A stretch of DNA of 25,020 nt from Flavobacteriales bacterium UBA6772 (GTDB lineage: Bacteria > Bacteroidota > Bacteroidia > Flavobacteriales > UBA7430), in assembly GCA_002453265.1 (NCBI GenBank), contig DKGK01000048.1, positions 19,076-44,095 of the forward strand, written 5' to 3'. This document shows, in pieces, positions 9,292-15,539 of the stretch. The stretch's first letter is position 1, and every line of letters begins with the position of its first letter. The notes beneath the pieces were generated by a model. The model ran no database searches. It was not told the DNA's origin and saw only the letters and a list, made by a program, of their open reading frames with translations. A program made the translations under genes and the position numbers.

Positions 9292-9292
9292 A

Positions 9293-9799
9293 ATGAACCA
9301 ACAAAAGCTTTATCTAAGTCACATACTTCCTTACATTTCAAAATTTAAGTGTTGTGCTATTTATAGCTATGAAATTAAACAAATAGAACAAACGATTGCA
9401 GAATCGATAAACAAGAAGAATATTCATAATGCCTTAGATGTTCCAGATTTTAGATATGTAAAAGACACCAAAGTATTGTCTCATATTATTAAATTATGTC
9501 TAAAAAAATTAAATTTTGATTCTGTTACAATTAATACAAAACAGAATTTAACACTACTAAATATTGAGAATCAGGACTACCAACTGATTACTTTCGCTTC
9601 GGGAGAACTTCCAAAAATAAATATACAGGAAAAGAACCTATTATTTTTCATGTATCAACCAGGCTTTAAAAAAGTGTACTATTGTGGTAAATTCAAGTTT
9701 AAAGATAATTCAGCGAAAATAAACAGCGAAAAATTTCATGAAATAAACAGTTTAGAAAACACACAATATTTCATCAATTTTAAAGAATTAATTTTCTAG
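9293..9799 (+). CDS. Unrecognised 168-residue protein directly upstream of a DNA methyltransferase
   Basis: I do not recognise this protein. It looks two-part: residues 1-75 are mostly helical and Lys/Ile-rich with a CC pair at 20-21, and residues 76-168 alternate short strands (TINTKQNLTLLNIEN, YQLITF, NLLFFMYQP, VYYCGKFKF). There is no signal peptide and no membrane segment, and I find no PD-(D/E)xK, HNH or GIY-YIG nuclease signature. It starts 1 nt after lpxH, and its stop is directly followed by the methyltransferase ATG, so the two are translationally coupled. My hand count gives about 26% G+C over 9301-9780, lower than its neighbours. The position suggests a cognate restriction or accessory protein, but that is context only. 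The open frame, spacing and codon pattern support a real gene. Confidence 0.7.
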   Translation: MNQQKLYLSHILPYISKFKCCAIYSYEIKQIEQTIAESINKKNIHNALDVPDFRYVKDTKVLSHIIKLCLKKLNFDSVTINTKQNLTLLNIENQDYQLITFASGELPKINIQEKNLLFFMYQPGFKKVYYCGKFKFKDNSAKINSEKFHEINSLENTQYFINFKELIF

Positions 9800-10777
9800 A
9801 TGAATTTAAAGAATTTAAACTTTATTGATTTATTTGCAGGAATAGGTGGTTTTCATCAAGCTATGAGTTTCTATGGAGCTAATTGTGTTTTTGCATCCGA
9901 ATGGGATACGAATGCAGCACTTACATATGAGGCAAACTATGGTATTAAACCACAGGGCGACATCACTAAAATAGATGAAAAAGACATCGCTAAACACGAT
10001 ATTTTATGTGGAGGCTTTCCCTGTCAAGCATTTTCGGTTTCTGGAAAACAAAAGGGTTTTGACGATTCTCGAGGAACCTTATTTTTTGATGTTGCACGAA
10101 TAATAAAATACCATAAACCTAAAGTAGTCTTTTTAGAAAATGTTAGAAATTTTGAACGCCACGACAATGGTAAAACTTTGAATATTGTAACAAATATATT
10201 AGATGAATTAGGTTACGATGTGAGTTATAAAGTTCTTAATGCTAGTAATTATGGCTTACCACAAAATAGAGCAAGAATTTTTTTTGTGTGTATAAACAAA
10301 GATATCCTTATTGATAAATTTGAGTTTCCAGAACCCACAAACGAAGCTGTCTCTTTAACTGATTTACTCGAAAAGGATCCAAATGCAAAGATTATTGACC
10401 GACCAGATATTTTAATCAAAAAGACCTATTCGGTACCTAAAGACAACTTTGGGAATCCTATTTTACCAAACAAGCCCATACAAATTGGTATTGTAAATAA
10501 GGGTGGACAAGGCGAGCGTATTTATGATCCTGCTGGGCACGCCATAACACTTTCTGCTTATGGTGGCGGAGTTGGATCTAAAACTGGACTTTATAAAGTT
10601 GGTAATGTAATTAGAAAACTATCTATTAGAGAATGTGCTAGAGTACAAGGATTTGGAGAAGATTTTAAAATAAAATCTAATCAAAGTCAGGCATACAAAC
10701 AATTTGGTAATAGTGTAGCAATAAACGTATTAAAAGAAATTTTAAAACAATTATCGAACACAAAAGTACTAGCGTAA
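9800..10777 (+). CDS. DNA (cytosine-5-)-methyltransferase, M.HhaI-like, predicted GCGC
   Basis: A 325-residue C5 methyltransferase with all core motifs in canonical order: I FIDLFAGIGGF (SAM binding), IV GGFPCQAFS with catalytic Cys75, VI ENV (113-115), VIII QNRARIF, IX a RECARVQGF block and X QFGNSV (301-306). Length and sequence closely match M.HhaI (327 residues) as I recall it, including the target-recognition region: GGQGER at 235-240 and ITLSAYGGG at 249-257, which hold the M.HhaI base-contacting residues (Gln237, Arg240, Thr250, Tyr254, Gly257) at the same numbers. I therefore infer methylation of the inner C of GCGC. No HhaI-like nuclease gene is in the window. It follows the unknown gene without a spacer. 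The first 180 nt are about 39% G+C by hand count. Confidence 0.95.
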   Translation: MNLKNLNFIDLFAGIGGFHQAMSFYGANCVFASEWDTNAALTYEANYGIKPQGDITKIDEKDIAKHDILCGGFPCQAFSVSGKQKGFDDSRGTLFFDVARIIKYHKPKVVFLENVRNFERHDNGKTLNIVTNILDELGYDVSYKVLNASNYGLPQNRARIFFVCINKDILIDKFEFPEPTNEAVSLTDLLEKDPNAKIIDRPDILIKKTYSVPKDNFGNPILPNKPIQIGIVNKGGQGERIYDPAGHAITLSAYGGGVGSKTGLYKVGNVIRKLSIRECARVQGFGEDFKIKSNQSQAYKQFGNSVAINVLKEILKQLSNTKVLA

Positions 10778-10795
10778 TTTCGGGGTTTTAAACAT

Positions 10796-10809
10796 TAGCC
10801 TAAAGGCTA
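10796..10809. repeat. 14-bp hairpin TAGCCTAAAGGCTA, copy 1
   Basis: A palindromic hairpin (TAGCC stem, TAAA loop, GGCTA stem) lies in the 36-nt gap between the convergent methyltransferase and gap genes. An identical 14-mer occurs at 24140-24153. There is no T-tract, so it is a weak terminator candidate at best. Confidence 0.5.
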
Positions 10810-10813
10810 TAAG

Positions 10814-11797
10814 TTACTTCATTAAAGTAATTAAATCTGCCAAACGATTAGAATAGCCCATCTCGTTATCGTACCAACAAACAACCTTCACCATTTTACC
10901 TAGCACCGATGTTAACTGTGAGTCATATAAACAGGAAGCTTTATTACCTAAAACATCAACCGATACAATCGGATCTTCGGTATAAGCAAGGTAATTTTTA
11001 TGTGAACCTTTAGAAGCTTCTAAAAACACTGTATTAACCTGATTTATAGTACAATCCTTTTTTACAATAAAAGTCATGTCTGTTAAAGAACCATTAGGCA
11101 CTGGCACACGCATACCGCAGCCTCCAATTTCTAAATGGGGGAATATTTTAGTTAATGCTTTTGCAGCACCTGTGGTTGTAGGGATTATAGATAAAGCTCC
11201 TGCTCTAGCTCTTCGTAAGTCTTTGTGTGGAGAATCCTGTAAACTCTGATCCTTGGTATATGAATGCACTGTGGTAATATAGGCTTGTTCGACGCCAAAA
11301 TGAGCATCGATTAGTTGTACCATCGGTGCAGCAGAATTTGTGGTACAAGATGCATTAGAGATTATACTATCCGAATAATCGAGGATGTGATCGTTAACAC
11401 CTAGAACAATCATTTTTATATCATTACCTTTAGGTGGAGCTGCTAAAATAACTTTTGAAGCTCCTGCCTTTTGATGCATAACTAAATTGCTCTTTTCCAA
11501 AAACTTACCTGTGGCTTCAATCACCACATCGCAGCTTTCCCAATTTAACTTCTCTAAAGAGTCTTCTTGACTATATCTTATTGGATTTCCATTTACAGAT
11601 ACAGACTTATTAGTAGCCGAAATTTCTGCATCAAAAACGCCGTGTATTGAATCGTATTTTAGAAGATGAGCCATTACATGAGGTTCTGCAATGTCGTTAA
11701 TAGCAATAACTTGAATGTCATTTCTATTATGTAAAACACGAAATAATGCTCTACCTATTCTACCAAAACCATTTATACCTACCTTAATCTTCTTCAT
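10814..11797 (-). CDS. gap: Type I glyceraldehyde-3-phosphate dehydrogenase
   Basis: A 327-residue GAPDH, which converts glyceraldehyde-3-phosphate to 1,3-bisphosphoglycerate using NAD(P) and phosphate. The Rossmann motif INGFGRIGR is at residues 8-16. The catalytic segment SNASCTTN holds Cys151, with His178 in TTVHSY as the general base. Asp35 in AINDIAEP points to NAD rather than NADP preference. The C-terminal WYDNEMGYSNR motif is intact. A small deviation is GGCGMRVPVP where many homologues read LxGMAxRVP. Bacteroidota commonly encode more than one gap paralogue, so this need not be the main glycolytic enzyme. The start is 14 nt downstream of the lipA terminator, with a promoter-like box between. 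Confidence 0.95.
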   Translation of the reverse strand: MKKIKVGINGFGRIGRALFRVLHNRNDIQVIAINDIAEPHVMAHLLKYDSIHGVFDAEISATNKSVSVNGNPIRYSQEDSLEKLNWESCDVVIEATGKFLEKSNLVMHQKAGASKVILAAPPKGNDIKMIVLGVNDHILDYSDSIISNASCTTNSAAPMVQLIDAHFGVEQAYITTVHSYTKDQSLQDSPHKDLRRARAGALSIIPTTTGAAKALTKIFPHLEIGGCGMRVPVPNGSLTDMTFIVKKDCTINQVNTVFLEASKGSHKNYLAYTEDPIVSVDVLGNKASCLYDSQLTSVLGKMVKVVCWYDNEMGYSNRLADLITLMK

Positions 11798-11801
11798 AAT
11801 T

Positions 11802-11809
11802 CAAAGCTA
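11802..11809 (-). promoter_or_regulatory. Possible -7 box for gap, 4 nt before its ATG
   Basis: On the - strand this reads TAGCTTTG, an exact match to the Bacteroidota -7 consensus TAnnTTTG. It is followed by AATT and then the gap ATG (11797). The place where a -33 TTG should be is occupied by the lipA terminator hairpin, whose loop holds a TTG only 11 nt away, so the spacing is non-standard. Confidence 0.4.
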
Positions 11810-11810
11810 A

Positions 11811-11837
11811 AAAAAAGAGGCAAAAGCCTCTTTTTTT
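11811..11837 (-). terminator. Intrinsic terminator of lipA
   Basis: On the - strand: an A-run, GAGGC, loop TTTT, GCCTC, then eight T. The left A-run starts within the lipA stop codon. The right T-run merges into the promoter-like box of gap, so lipA and gap appear to be separate transcription units with almost no spacer. Confidence 0.85.
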
Positions 11838-12711
11838 ATTTTAAATGTTTTTCTGCTTTATAAGACGACCTTACTAAAGGACCGCTTTCTACATATTGTA
11901 TTCCGAGTTCTAAGCCTATAACTTTGTATTTGGCAAACTGTTCTGGAGTAACAAAATCTAGTACAGGTAAATGTTTTGGAGTAGGCTGTAAATATTGACC
12001 TAAGGTAAGAACGTCTAAACCTACGTCAACTAAGTCTTTCATTGCTTCAATAACCTCTTCTTCGGTTTCGCCTAAGCCAAGCATTATACCAGTTTTAGTT
12101 CGCATCCCTCCTTCTTTAAGGTATTTTAAGACCTCTAAAGAACGCTCGTAACGTGCTTGAATTCTTACAGATCGGGTTAAACGTTTAACCGTTTCCATAT
12201 TATGAGAAACTACTTCTGGAGCAACATCAATAATACGTTGCACCTGATCCATATTTCCTTTAAAATCTGGAATTAAAGTTTCCATGGTAGTACTTGGACT
12301 TACTCTACGAATAGCTTTTACAGTATCTGTCCAAATAATAGACCCTCCGTCTTTTAGATCATCTCTATCTACCGAGGTTACCACAGCATGTTTTACTTCC
12401 ATTAACTTTACTGAACGAGCTACTCTTTCGGGCTCCGACCAATCTACAGCTAAAGGTTTACCAGTAGAAACAGCACAAAAGCCACAAGAGCGTGTACAAA
12501 TATTTCCAAGAATCATAAATGTGGCTGTTCCAGCTCCCCAGCATTCGCCCATATTTGGGCAATTTCCACTTTCGCAAATGGTGTGTAATTTATGACTAGA
12601 GACCAGTTTACGCACCTTCTTATAGTTCTGGCCAGTAGGAAGTTTTACGCGTAACCATTTGGGTTTACCTTGTCTTTTTTCTTTTTTATCTGCTATTTTA
12701 TCTATTGACAT
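11836..12711 (-). CDS. lipA: Lipoyl synthase
   Basis: A 291-residue radical-SAM enzyme that inserts two sulfurs into octanoyl groups on lipoyl-domain proteins. Both iron-sulfur sets are complete: the auxiliary cluster CxxxxCxxxxxC (Cys46, Cys51, Cys57, in CESGNCPNMGEC) with the C-terminal RSSY motif (281-284) that supplies its serine ligand, and the radical-SAM CxxxCxxC (Cys72, Cys76, Cys79). The body has the LipA blocks TSVDRDDL, SHNMETV and MLGLGET. The start at 12711 is the first Met of a lysine-rich leader. A TAATTTCG box lies 19 nt upstream. lipB is not in the window. Confidence 0.97.
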   Translation of the reverse strand: MSIDKIADKKEKRQGKPKWLRVKLPTGQNYKKVRKLVSSHKLHTICESGNCPNMGECWGAGTATFMILGNICTRSCGFCAVSTGKPLAVDWSEPERVARSVKLMEVKHAVVTSVDRDDLKDGGSIIWTDTVKAIRRVSPSTTMETLIPDFKGNMDQVQRIIDVAPEVVSHNMETVKRLTRSVRIQARYERSLEVLKYLKEGGMRTKTGIMLGLGETEEEVIEAMKDLVDVGLDVLTLGQYLQPTPKHLPVLDFVTPEQFAKYKVIGLELGIQYVESGPLVRSSYKAEKHLK

Positions 12712-12730
12712 AAGCTAAGTATTGAGGCTG

Positions 12731-12738
12731 CGAAATTA
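12731..12738 (-). promoter_or_regulatory. Possible -7 box for lipA
   Basis: On the - strand it reads TAATTTCG (one mismatch to TAnnTTTG), 19 nt before the lipA ATG and inside the 50-nt gap after the YtxJ-like gene. No certain -33 element is seen. Confidence 0.35.
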
Positions 12739-12761
12739 AGCTATAAAGATGGTATTAGTGC

Positions 12762-13082
12762 CTAAAGCAATTCTTTAATAGCATTTAAATCGATGGAATT
12801 ATGAGAAGCATTATAAGTACAATCTCCATTTTGAATAAGTAATAATTGAGGAGATTGATGCGCTACTTTAAAGTCTATAACTAACTTATCTGAAATTGAT
12901 CTGTAACAGATCAAGTCTAAATAAAAAGCGGTTACTCCTTGGAGATCATAGGTTCTCTCGAATCTAGTTTTTGCCATGGAGGATATTGAACATCGAGTAC
13001 TGTGTTTAAACACAAAAAAAGGCTCCGAATTGTTAAGAGCCTCCTGTATTTGCGAATAATCTGTAAGAGCTATCCAATTCAT
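12762..13082 (-). CDS. ytxJ: YtxJ-family monothiol bacilliredoxin
   Basis: A 106-residue thioredoxin-fold protein of the YtxJ (BrxC) family. Members act in de-bacillithiolation, removing bacillithiol from mixed disulfides on cytosolic proteins. The active site is FKHSTRCSIS at residues 25-34 with a single reactive Cys31, where classical YtxJ has TCPIS. Cys59 and Cys88 are additional. The fold signature SPQLLLI (cis-Pro strand) is present. There is no signal peptide. Its ATG directly abuts the stop of a 39-codon lipoprotein gene upstream. bshA, the first enzyme of bacillithiol synthesis, is in the next operon, which supports the assignment. Confidence 0.85.
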   Translation of the reverse strand: MNWIALTDYSQIQEALNNSEPFFVFKHSTRCSISSMAKTRFERTYDLQGVTAFYLDLICYRSISDKLVIDFKVAHQSPQLLLIQNGDCTYNASHNSIDLNAIKELL

Positions 13083-13202
13083 TTAAGAATTACTTTGCGG
13101 AGTTTCAACTTGTGCTACTCCAGGGCAGTTTGCCGTTGCGCAACAAGATTGAATTGCTAAAGTAGCAACAAATAGACAGGCAATATATATAAGCTTTTTC
13201 AT
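13083..13202 (-). CDS. 39-codon small lipoprotein upstream of ytxJ
   Basis: An ORF beginning MKKLIYIACLFVATLAIQSC and ending PQSNS-stop. It has a two-lysine N-terminus, a hydrophobic core and a lipobox-like IQSC, after which a mature tail of about 20 residues contains two or three cysteines (CCATANC) and a Pro/Gln-rich end. The layout suits a tiny lipidated envelope peptide. A box matching TAnnTTTG lies about 20 nt upstream of its ATG. Its stop is directly followed by the YtxJ-like gene's ATG with no spacer, so it is translated as the leader gene of that operon. I do not recognise the peptide. It could also act mainly in translational coupling. Confidence 0.65.
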   Translation of the reverse strand: MKKLIYIACLFVATLAIQSCCATANCPGVAQVETPQSNS

Positions 13203-13223
13203 GTTTCTGTTTTTAAATTGTAG

Positions 13224-13231
13224 CAAAAATA
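13224..13231 (-). promoter_or_regulatory. -7 box for the small lipoprotein-ytxJ operon
   Basis: On the - strand it reads TATTTTTG, an exact TAnnTTTG match, about 20 nt before the ATG at 13202. A TTAG-like element lies roughly 20 nt further upstream, but no perfect -33 TTG is present. The remaining gap to 13357 shows no other gene. Confidence 0.5.
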
Positions 13232-13357
13232 CTAAAAATTAAGTGTTCTAAGGTGGTTTTAGTCTCTAAGTGTTCAGTAATAAACGGTTAATTACTTTCA
13301 GAAACCAAAAGAACAATTTGACTCTAATAATAATTAGTAAAATAATCGTTTGAGTAT

Positions 13358-14185
13358 TTACAATTTTAGTAAGAATGCAATACTCAATTGAACAACTTTA
13401 TATAAATCTGAAGGTAAAACATTTCCTTTTTCAGGATGGAATCCACCAAAGGTATGTCCAGAATTTTCTATAATTTCTAGCGTAGCGTATTTAACTTTTC
13501 TACAAATTTCTTTTGCTTCTTCCATTCCTACCACAGGGTCTTCGGTTCCATGAATTACCAATACATTTTGAGTAATATCTAGACAGCGTTTTGGAATATC
13601 TAAAACTTGTTTATGTGCATAAAAGGAAGAATAAAACTGAAAATTCAAAGGCATATTCTGCTCAGTTCTACCATTGTAAATATACACTACTCCATTTGTT
13701 TCCCACTCCGAAACATCTTTTGGAAAACGACTTTCAAAATCAGATACTGATGCCCAGGTAATTGCTTTGTAAATTCTAGTATCTTGAGCAGTTCTCAATA
13801 AAGCAATCCCTCCACCTCTACTATGACCAATAACAGCTAGTTTAGAGAAATCTATTGGTAGGTTTTCTTTTTCAAGCCAATCAATTATTAATCCTAATTC
13901 CAGAAATTCTAAGTAATAATTATTATTTCCAAAAGCCTCCAAATCTACAAAATCAATAGGATTTTCTTGTGTAACACCATTATGAGAAAAATTGAATTTT
14001 AGATAGAAAAAACCATTTTCGGCAAAGGTATCTGCTACTTTATTTGAGGAACCCCAATCTTTAAAACCTTTAAATCCATGTATATAAACTATAGGTGTTA
14101 CTAATTTATCGGTAGTCTTATATCTATAGTCAATAGCGATTTTACGTCCATTAGATCCTTCAATTTCTAGATGCTGTTCAATCAT
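13358..14185 (-). CDS. Alpha/beta hydrolase (dienelactone hydrolase-like)
   Basis: A 275-residue cytosolic serine hydrolase. The oxyanion region is YIHGFKGFKDWG (34-45), the nucleophile elbow GHSRGG has Ser122, the acid is in HGTEDPVV, and the catalytic His is in SGHTFGG near the C-terminus, so the triad is complete. The elbow GHSRGG and the HGFKG motif match the alpha/beta-hydrolase proteins often annotated as dienelactone hydrolase or peptidase S9-like. The substrate cannot be told from the sequence. It is the last gene of the GH3-bshA-pterin dehydratase operon, 2 nt after the preceding gene; I see no clear terminator after it. Confidence 0.85.
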   Translation of the reverse strand: MIEQHLEIEGSNGRKIAIDYRYKTTDKLVTPIVYIHGFKGFKDWGSSNKVADTFAENGFFYLKFNFSHNGVTQENPIDFVDLEAFGNNNYYLEFLELGLIIDWLEKENLPIDFSKLAVIGHSRGGGIALLRTAQDTRIYKAITWASVSDFESRFPKDVSEWETNGVVYIYNGRTEQNMPLNFQFYSSFYAHKQVLDIPKRCLDITQNVLVIHGTEDPVVGMEEAKEICRKVKYATLEIIENSGHTFGGFHPEKGNVLPSDLYKVVQLSIAFLLKL

Positions 14186-14187
14186 AA

Positions 14188-14415
14188 TTATAAGGTATCT
14201 ATAAGTTTCGCTAGTTTATAATCGAGCTCAGTAAGAGAATTACCAGCATCGTGAGTACAAAAAGAAAGTTTTACTTTATTGTAAATGTTCACAATTTCTG
14301 GATGGTGATTTTCTGAAGTACAGAATTTAGCTACAGCATTAATAAATACAATAGCTTCTTCAAAAGTTTCAAACTGAAAGGTTTTTACAAGTTGCTTGTT
14401 TTTTATTTCCCACAT
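14188..14415 (-). CDS. Short pterin-4a-carbinolamine dehydratase-like protein
   Basis: A 75-residue protein of the PCD/DCoH fold, which dehydrates 4a-hydroxytetrahydrobiopterin. The active-site pattern is present: HHP at 37-39, N-x-Y-N-K-V, and THD (54-56) followed by LTELDYKLA. The usual family length is about 95-105 residues; this one lacks most of the N-terminal strand and helix, although the catalytic part is complete. Short forms occur in Bacteroidota. No phenylalanine hydroxylase is in the window, so the pterin source is unknown, and it may serve another role such as molybdopterin-related or structural. Its start is 1 nt from the bshA stop. Confidence 0.82.
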   Translation of the reverse strand: MWEIKNKQLVKTFQFETFEEAIVFINAVAKFCTSENHHPEIVNIYNKVKLSFCTHDAGNSLTELDYKLAKLIDTL

Positions 14416-14416
14416 A

Positions 14417-15538
14417 TTATTTTAGTGCTTCTTCATAAGCTGCCTCATAAAGTGGTAGTACATTTTTTATATCGAAACTCTTAGAAACTTCATAAGCTTT
14501 AGTAGAAAACTTCTTGTACATTTCTTCATTTTTAAGTAATAATAAAGCATCCGCAGACATTTTAGCTACATCGCCTACAGGAGAAGTAAATCCTGTTACA
14601 CCATGAATATTAACTTCGGATAAACCACCAGTATCGCTAGAAATAACCGGTATTTTTGCAGCCATAGCTTCTAATGCTACTAATCCAAAGCTCTCTTTTT
14701 CTGAAGGTAAAATAAACAAATCTGAAATAGCTAAAAGCCGAGATACATCATTAGACTTTCCTAAGAATTTTACATCCGAACAATAATCGAATTTTCTACA
14801 TAAATATTCAGCTGATTCTCTATCTGGACCATCACCAACCATTAATAATTTTAGAGGCATGTGCTTTCTAATTTTGGCAAATATTTTTATTACATCTCCT
14901 ACCCTTTTTACAGGTCTAAAATTAGAAATATGAACCAGTATTTTCTCCCCATTGGGTGCGAAATACATGTGTAGATCTTTGTTAAAGTCTGCCTGATGGA
15001 TCTTAAAATCTATAAAATTAGGTATTACTTTTACTTCCTTACGAATAGAAAACGAAGCTAAGGTTTCCTTTTTTAAATCTTCTGAAACTGCAGTTACTAC
15101 ATCAGAATGATTAATAGAAAAGCTTACTGCTGGAGCAAGACCTGGGCTTTTACCCACTAGAGTGATGTCTGTTCCGTGTAAGGTAGTAACCACTGGTATT
15201 TTTATGCCTTGTTCTGCTAGCATCTGCTTTGCTAAATAAGCAACATAAGCATGTGGTATTGCATAGTGAACGTGTAATAAATCGAGTTTCTCAAATTTTA
15301 CAACATCCAATAGCTTACAAGCTAAACCTAGTTCGTATGGAGGGTATTCAAAAAGTGGGTATTCTGCCACTCTAACTTCATGAAAATAAACATTATTAAG
15401 ACTGTCGTTTAAACGTACAGGCTGTCTATAAGCTATAAAATGAATCTCATGTCCTTTCTCGGCTAGAGCTTTACCTAATTCGGTAGCTACAATACCACTA
15501 CCGCCAAAAGTTGGATAACAAACAATCCCTATTTTCAT
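14417..15538 (-). CDS. bshA: N-acetyl-alpha-D-glucosaminyl L-malate synthase
   Basis: A 373-residue GT4-family glycosyltransferase, the first enzyme of bacillithiol synthesis: it joins UDP-GlcNAc and L-malate. The N-terminus MKIGIVCYPTFGGSG (GGSG at 12-15), then HEIHFIAYRQPVRL and the HVHYAIPHA motif, are diagnostic of BshA rather than a generic GT4. The C-terminal Rossmann domain has ISNFRPVKR and the EKESFGLVALEAMA nucleotide-sugar motif. BshB and BshC are not in the window. It starts 1 nt after the GH3 fusion stop and sits 1 nt before the pterin dehydratase-like gene, so all four genes form one operon. A YtxJ bacilliredoxin in the next operon supports a working bacillithiol system. Confidence 0.95.
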   Translation of the reverse strand: MKIGIVCYPTFGGSGIVATELGKALAEKGHEIHFIAYRQPVRLNDSLNNVYFHEVRVAEYPLFEYPPYELGLACKLLDVVKFEKLDLLHVHYAIPHAYVAYLAKQMLAEQGIKIPVVTTLHGTDITLVGKSPGLAPAVSFSINHSDVVTAVSEDLKKETLASFSIRKEVKVIPNFIDFKIHQADFNKDLHMYFAPNGEKILVHISNFRPVKRVGDVIKIFAKIRKHMPLKLLMVGDGPDRESAEYLCRKFDYCSDVKFLGKSNDVSRLLAISDLFILPSEKESFGLVALEAMAAKIPVISSDTGGLSEVNIHGVTGFTSPVGDVAKMSADALLLLKNEEMYKKFSTKAYEVSKSFDIKNVLPLYEAAYEEALK

Positions 15539-15539
15539 A

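Noticed and set aside
9293..9799. Calling the unknown gene the HhaI restriction endonuclease
   Set aside because: R.HhaI as I recall it is about 270 residues and has a nuclease-type FYIEAK segment near its N-terminus; this 168-residue protein has neither that length nor a PD-(D/E)xK pattern. Position alone does not justify the name.
12284..12595. A 103-codon open frame on the + strand
   Set aside because: It lies antisense to lipA, whose frame is complete and carries all iron-sulfur motifs; the + frame is a shadow of the lipA codons.
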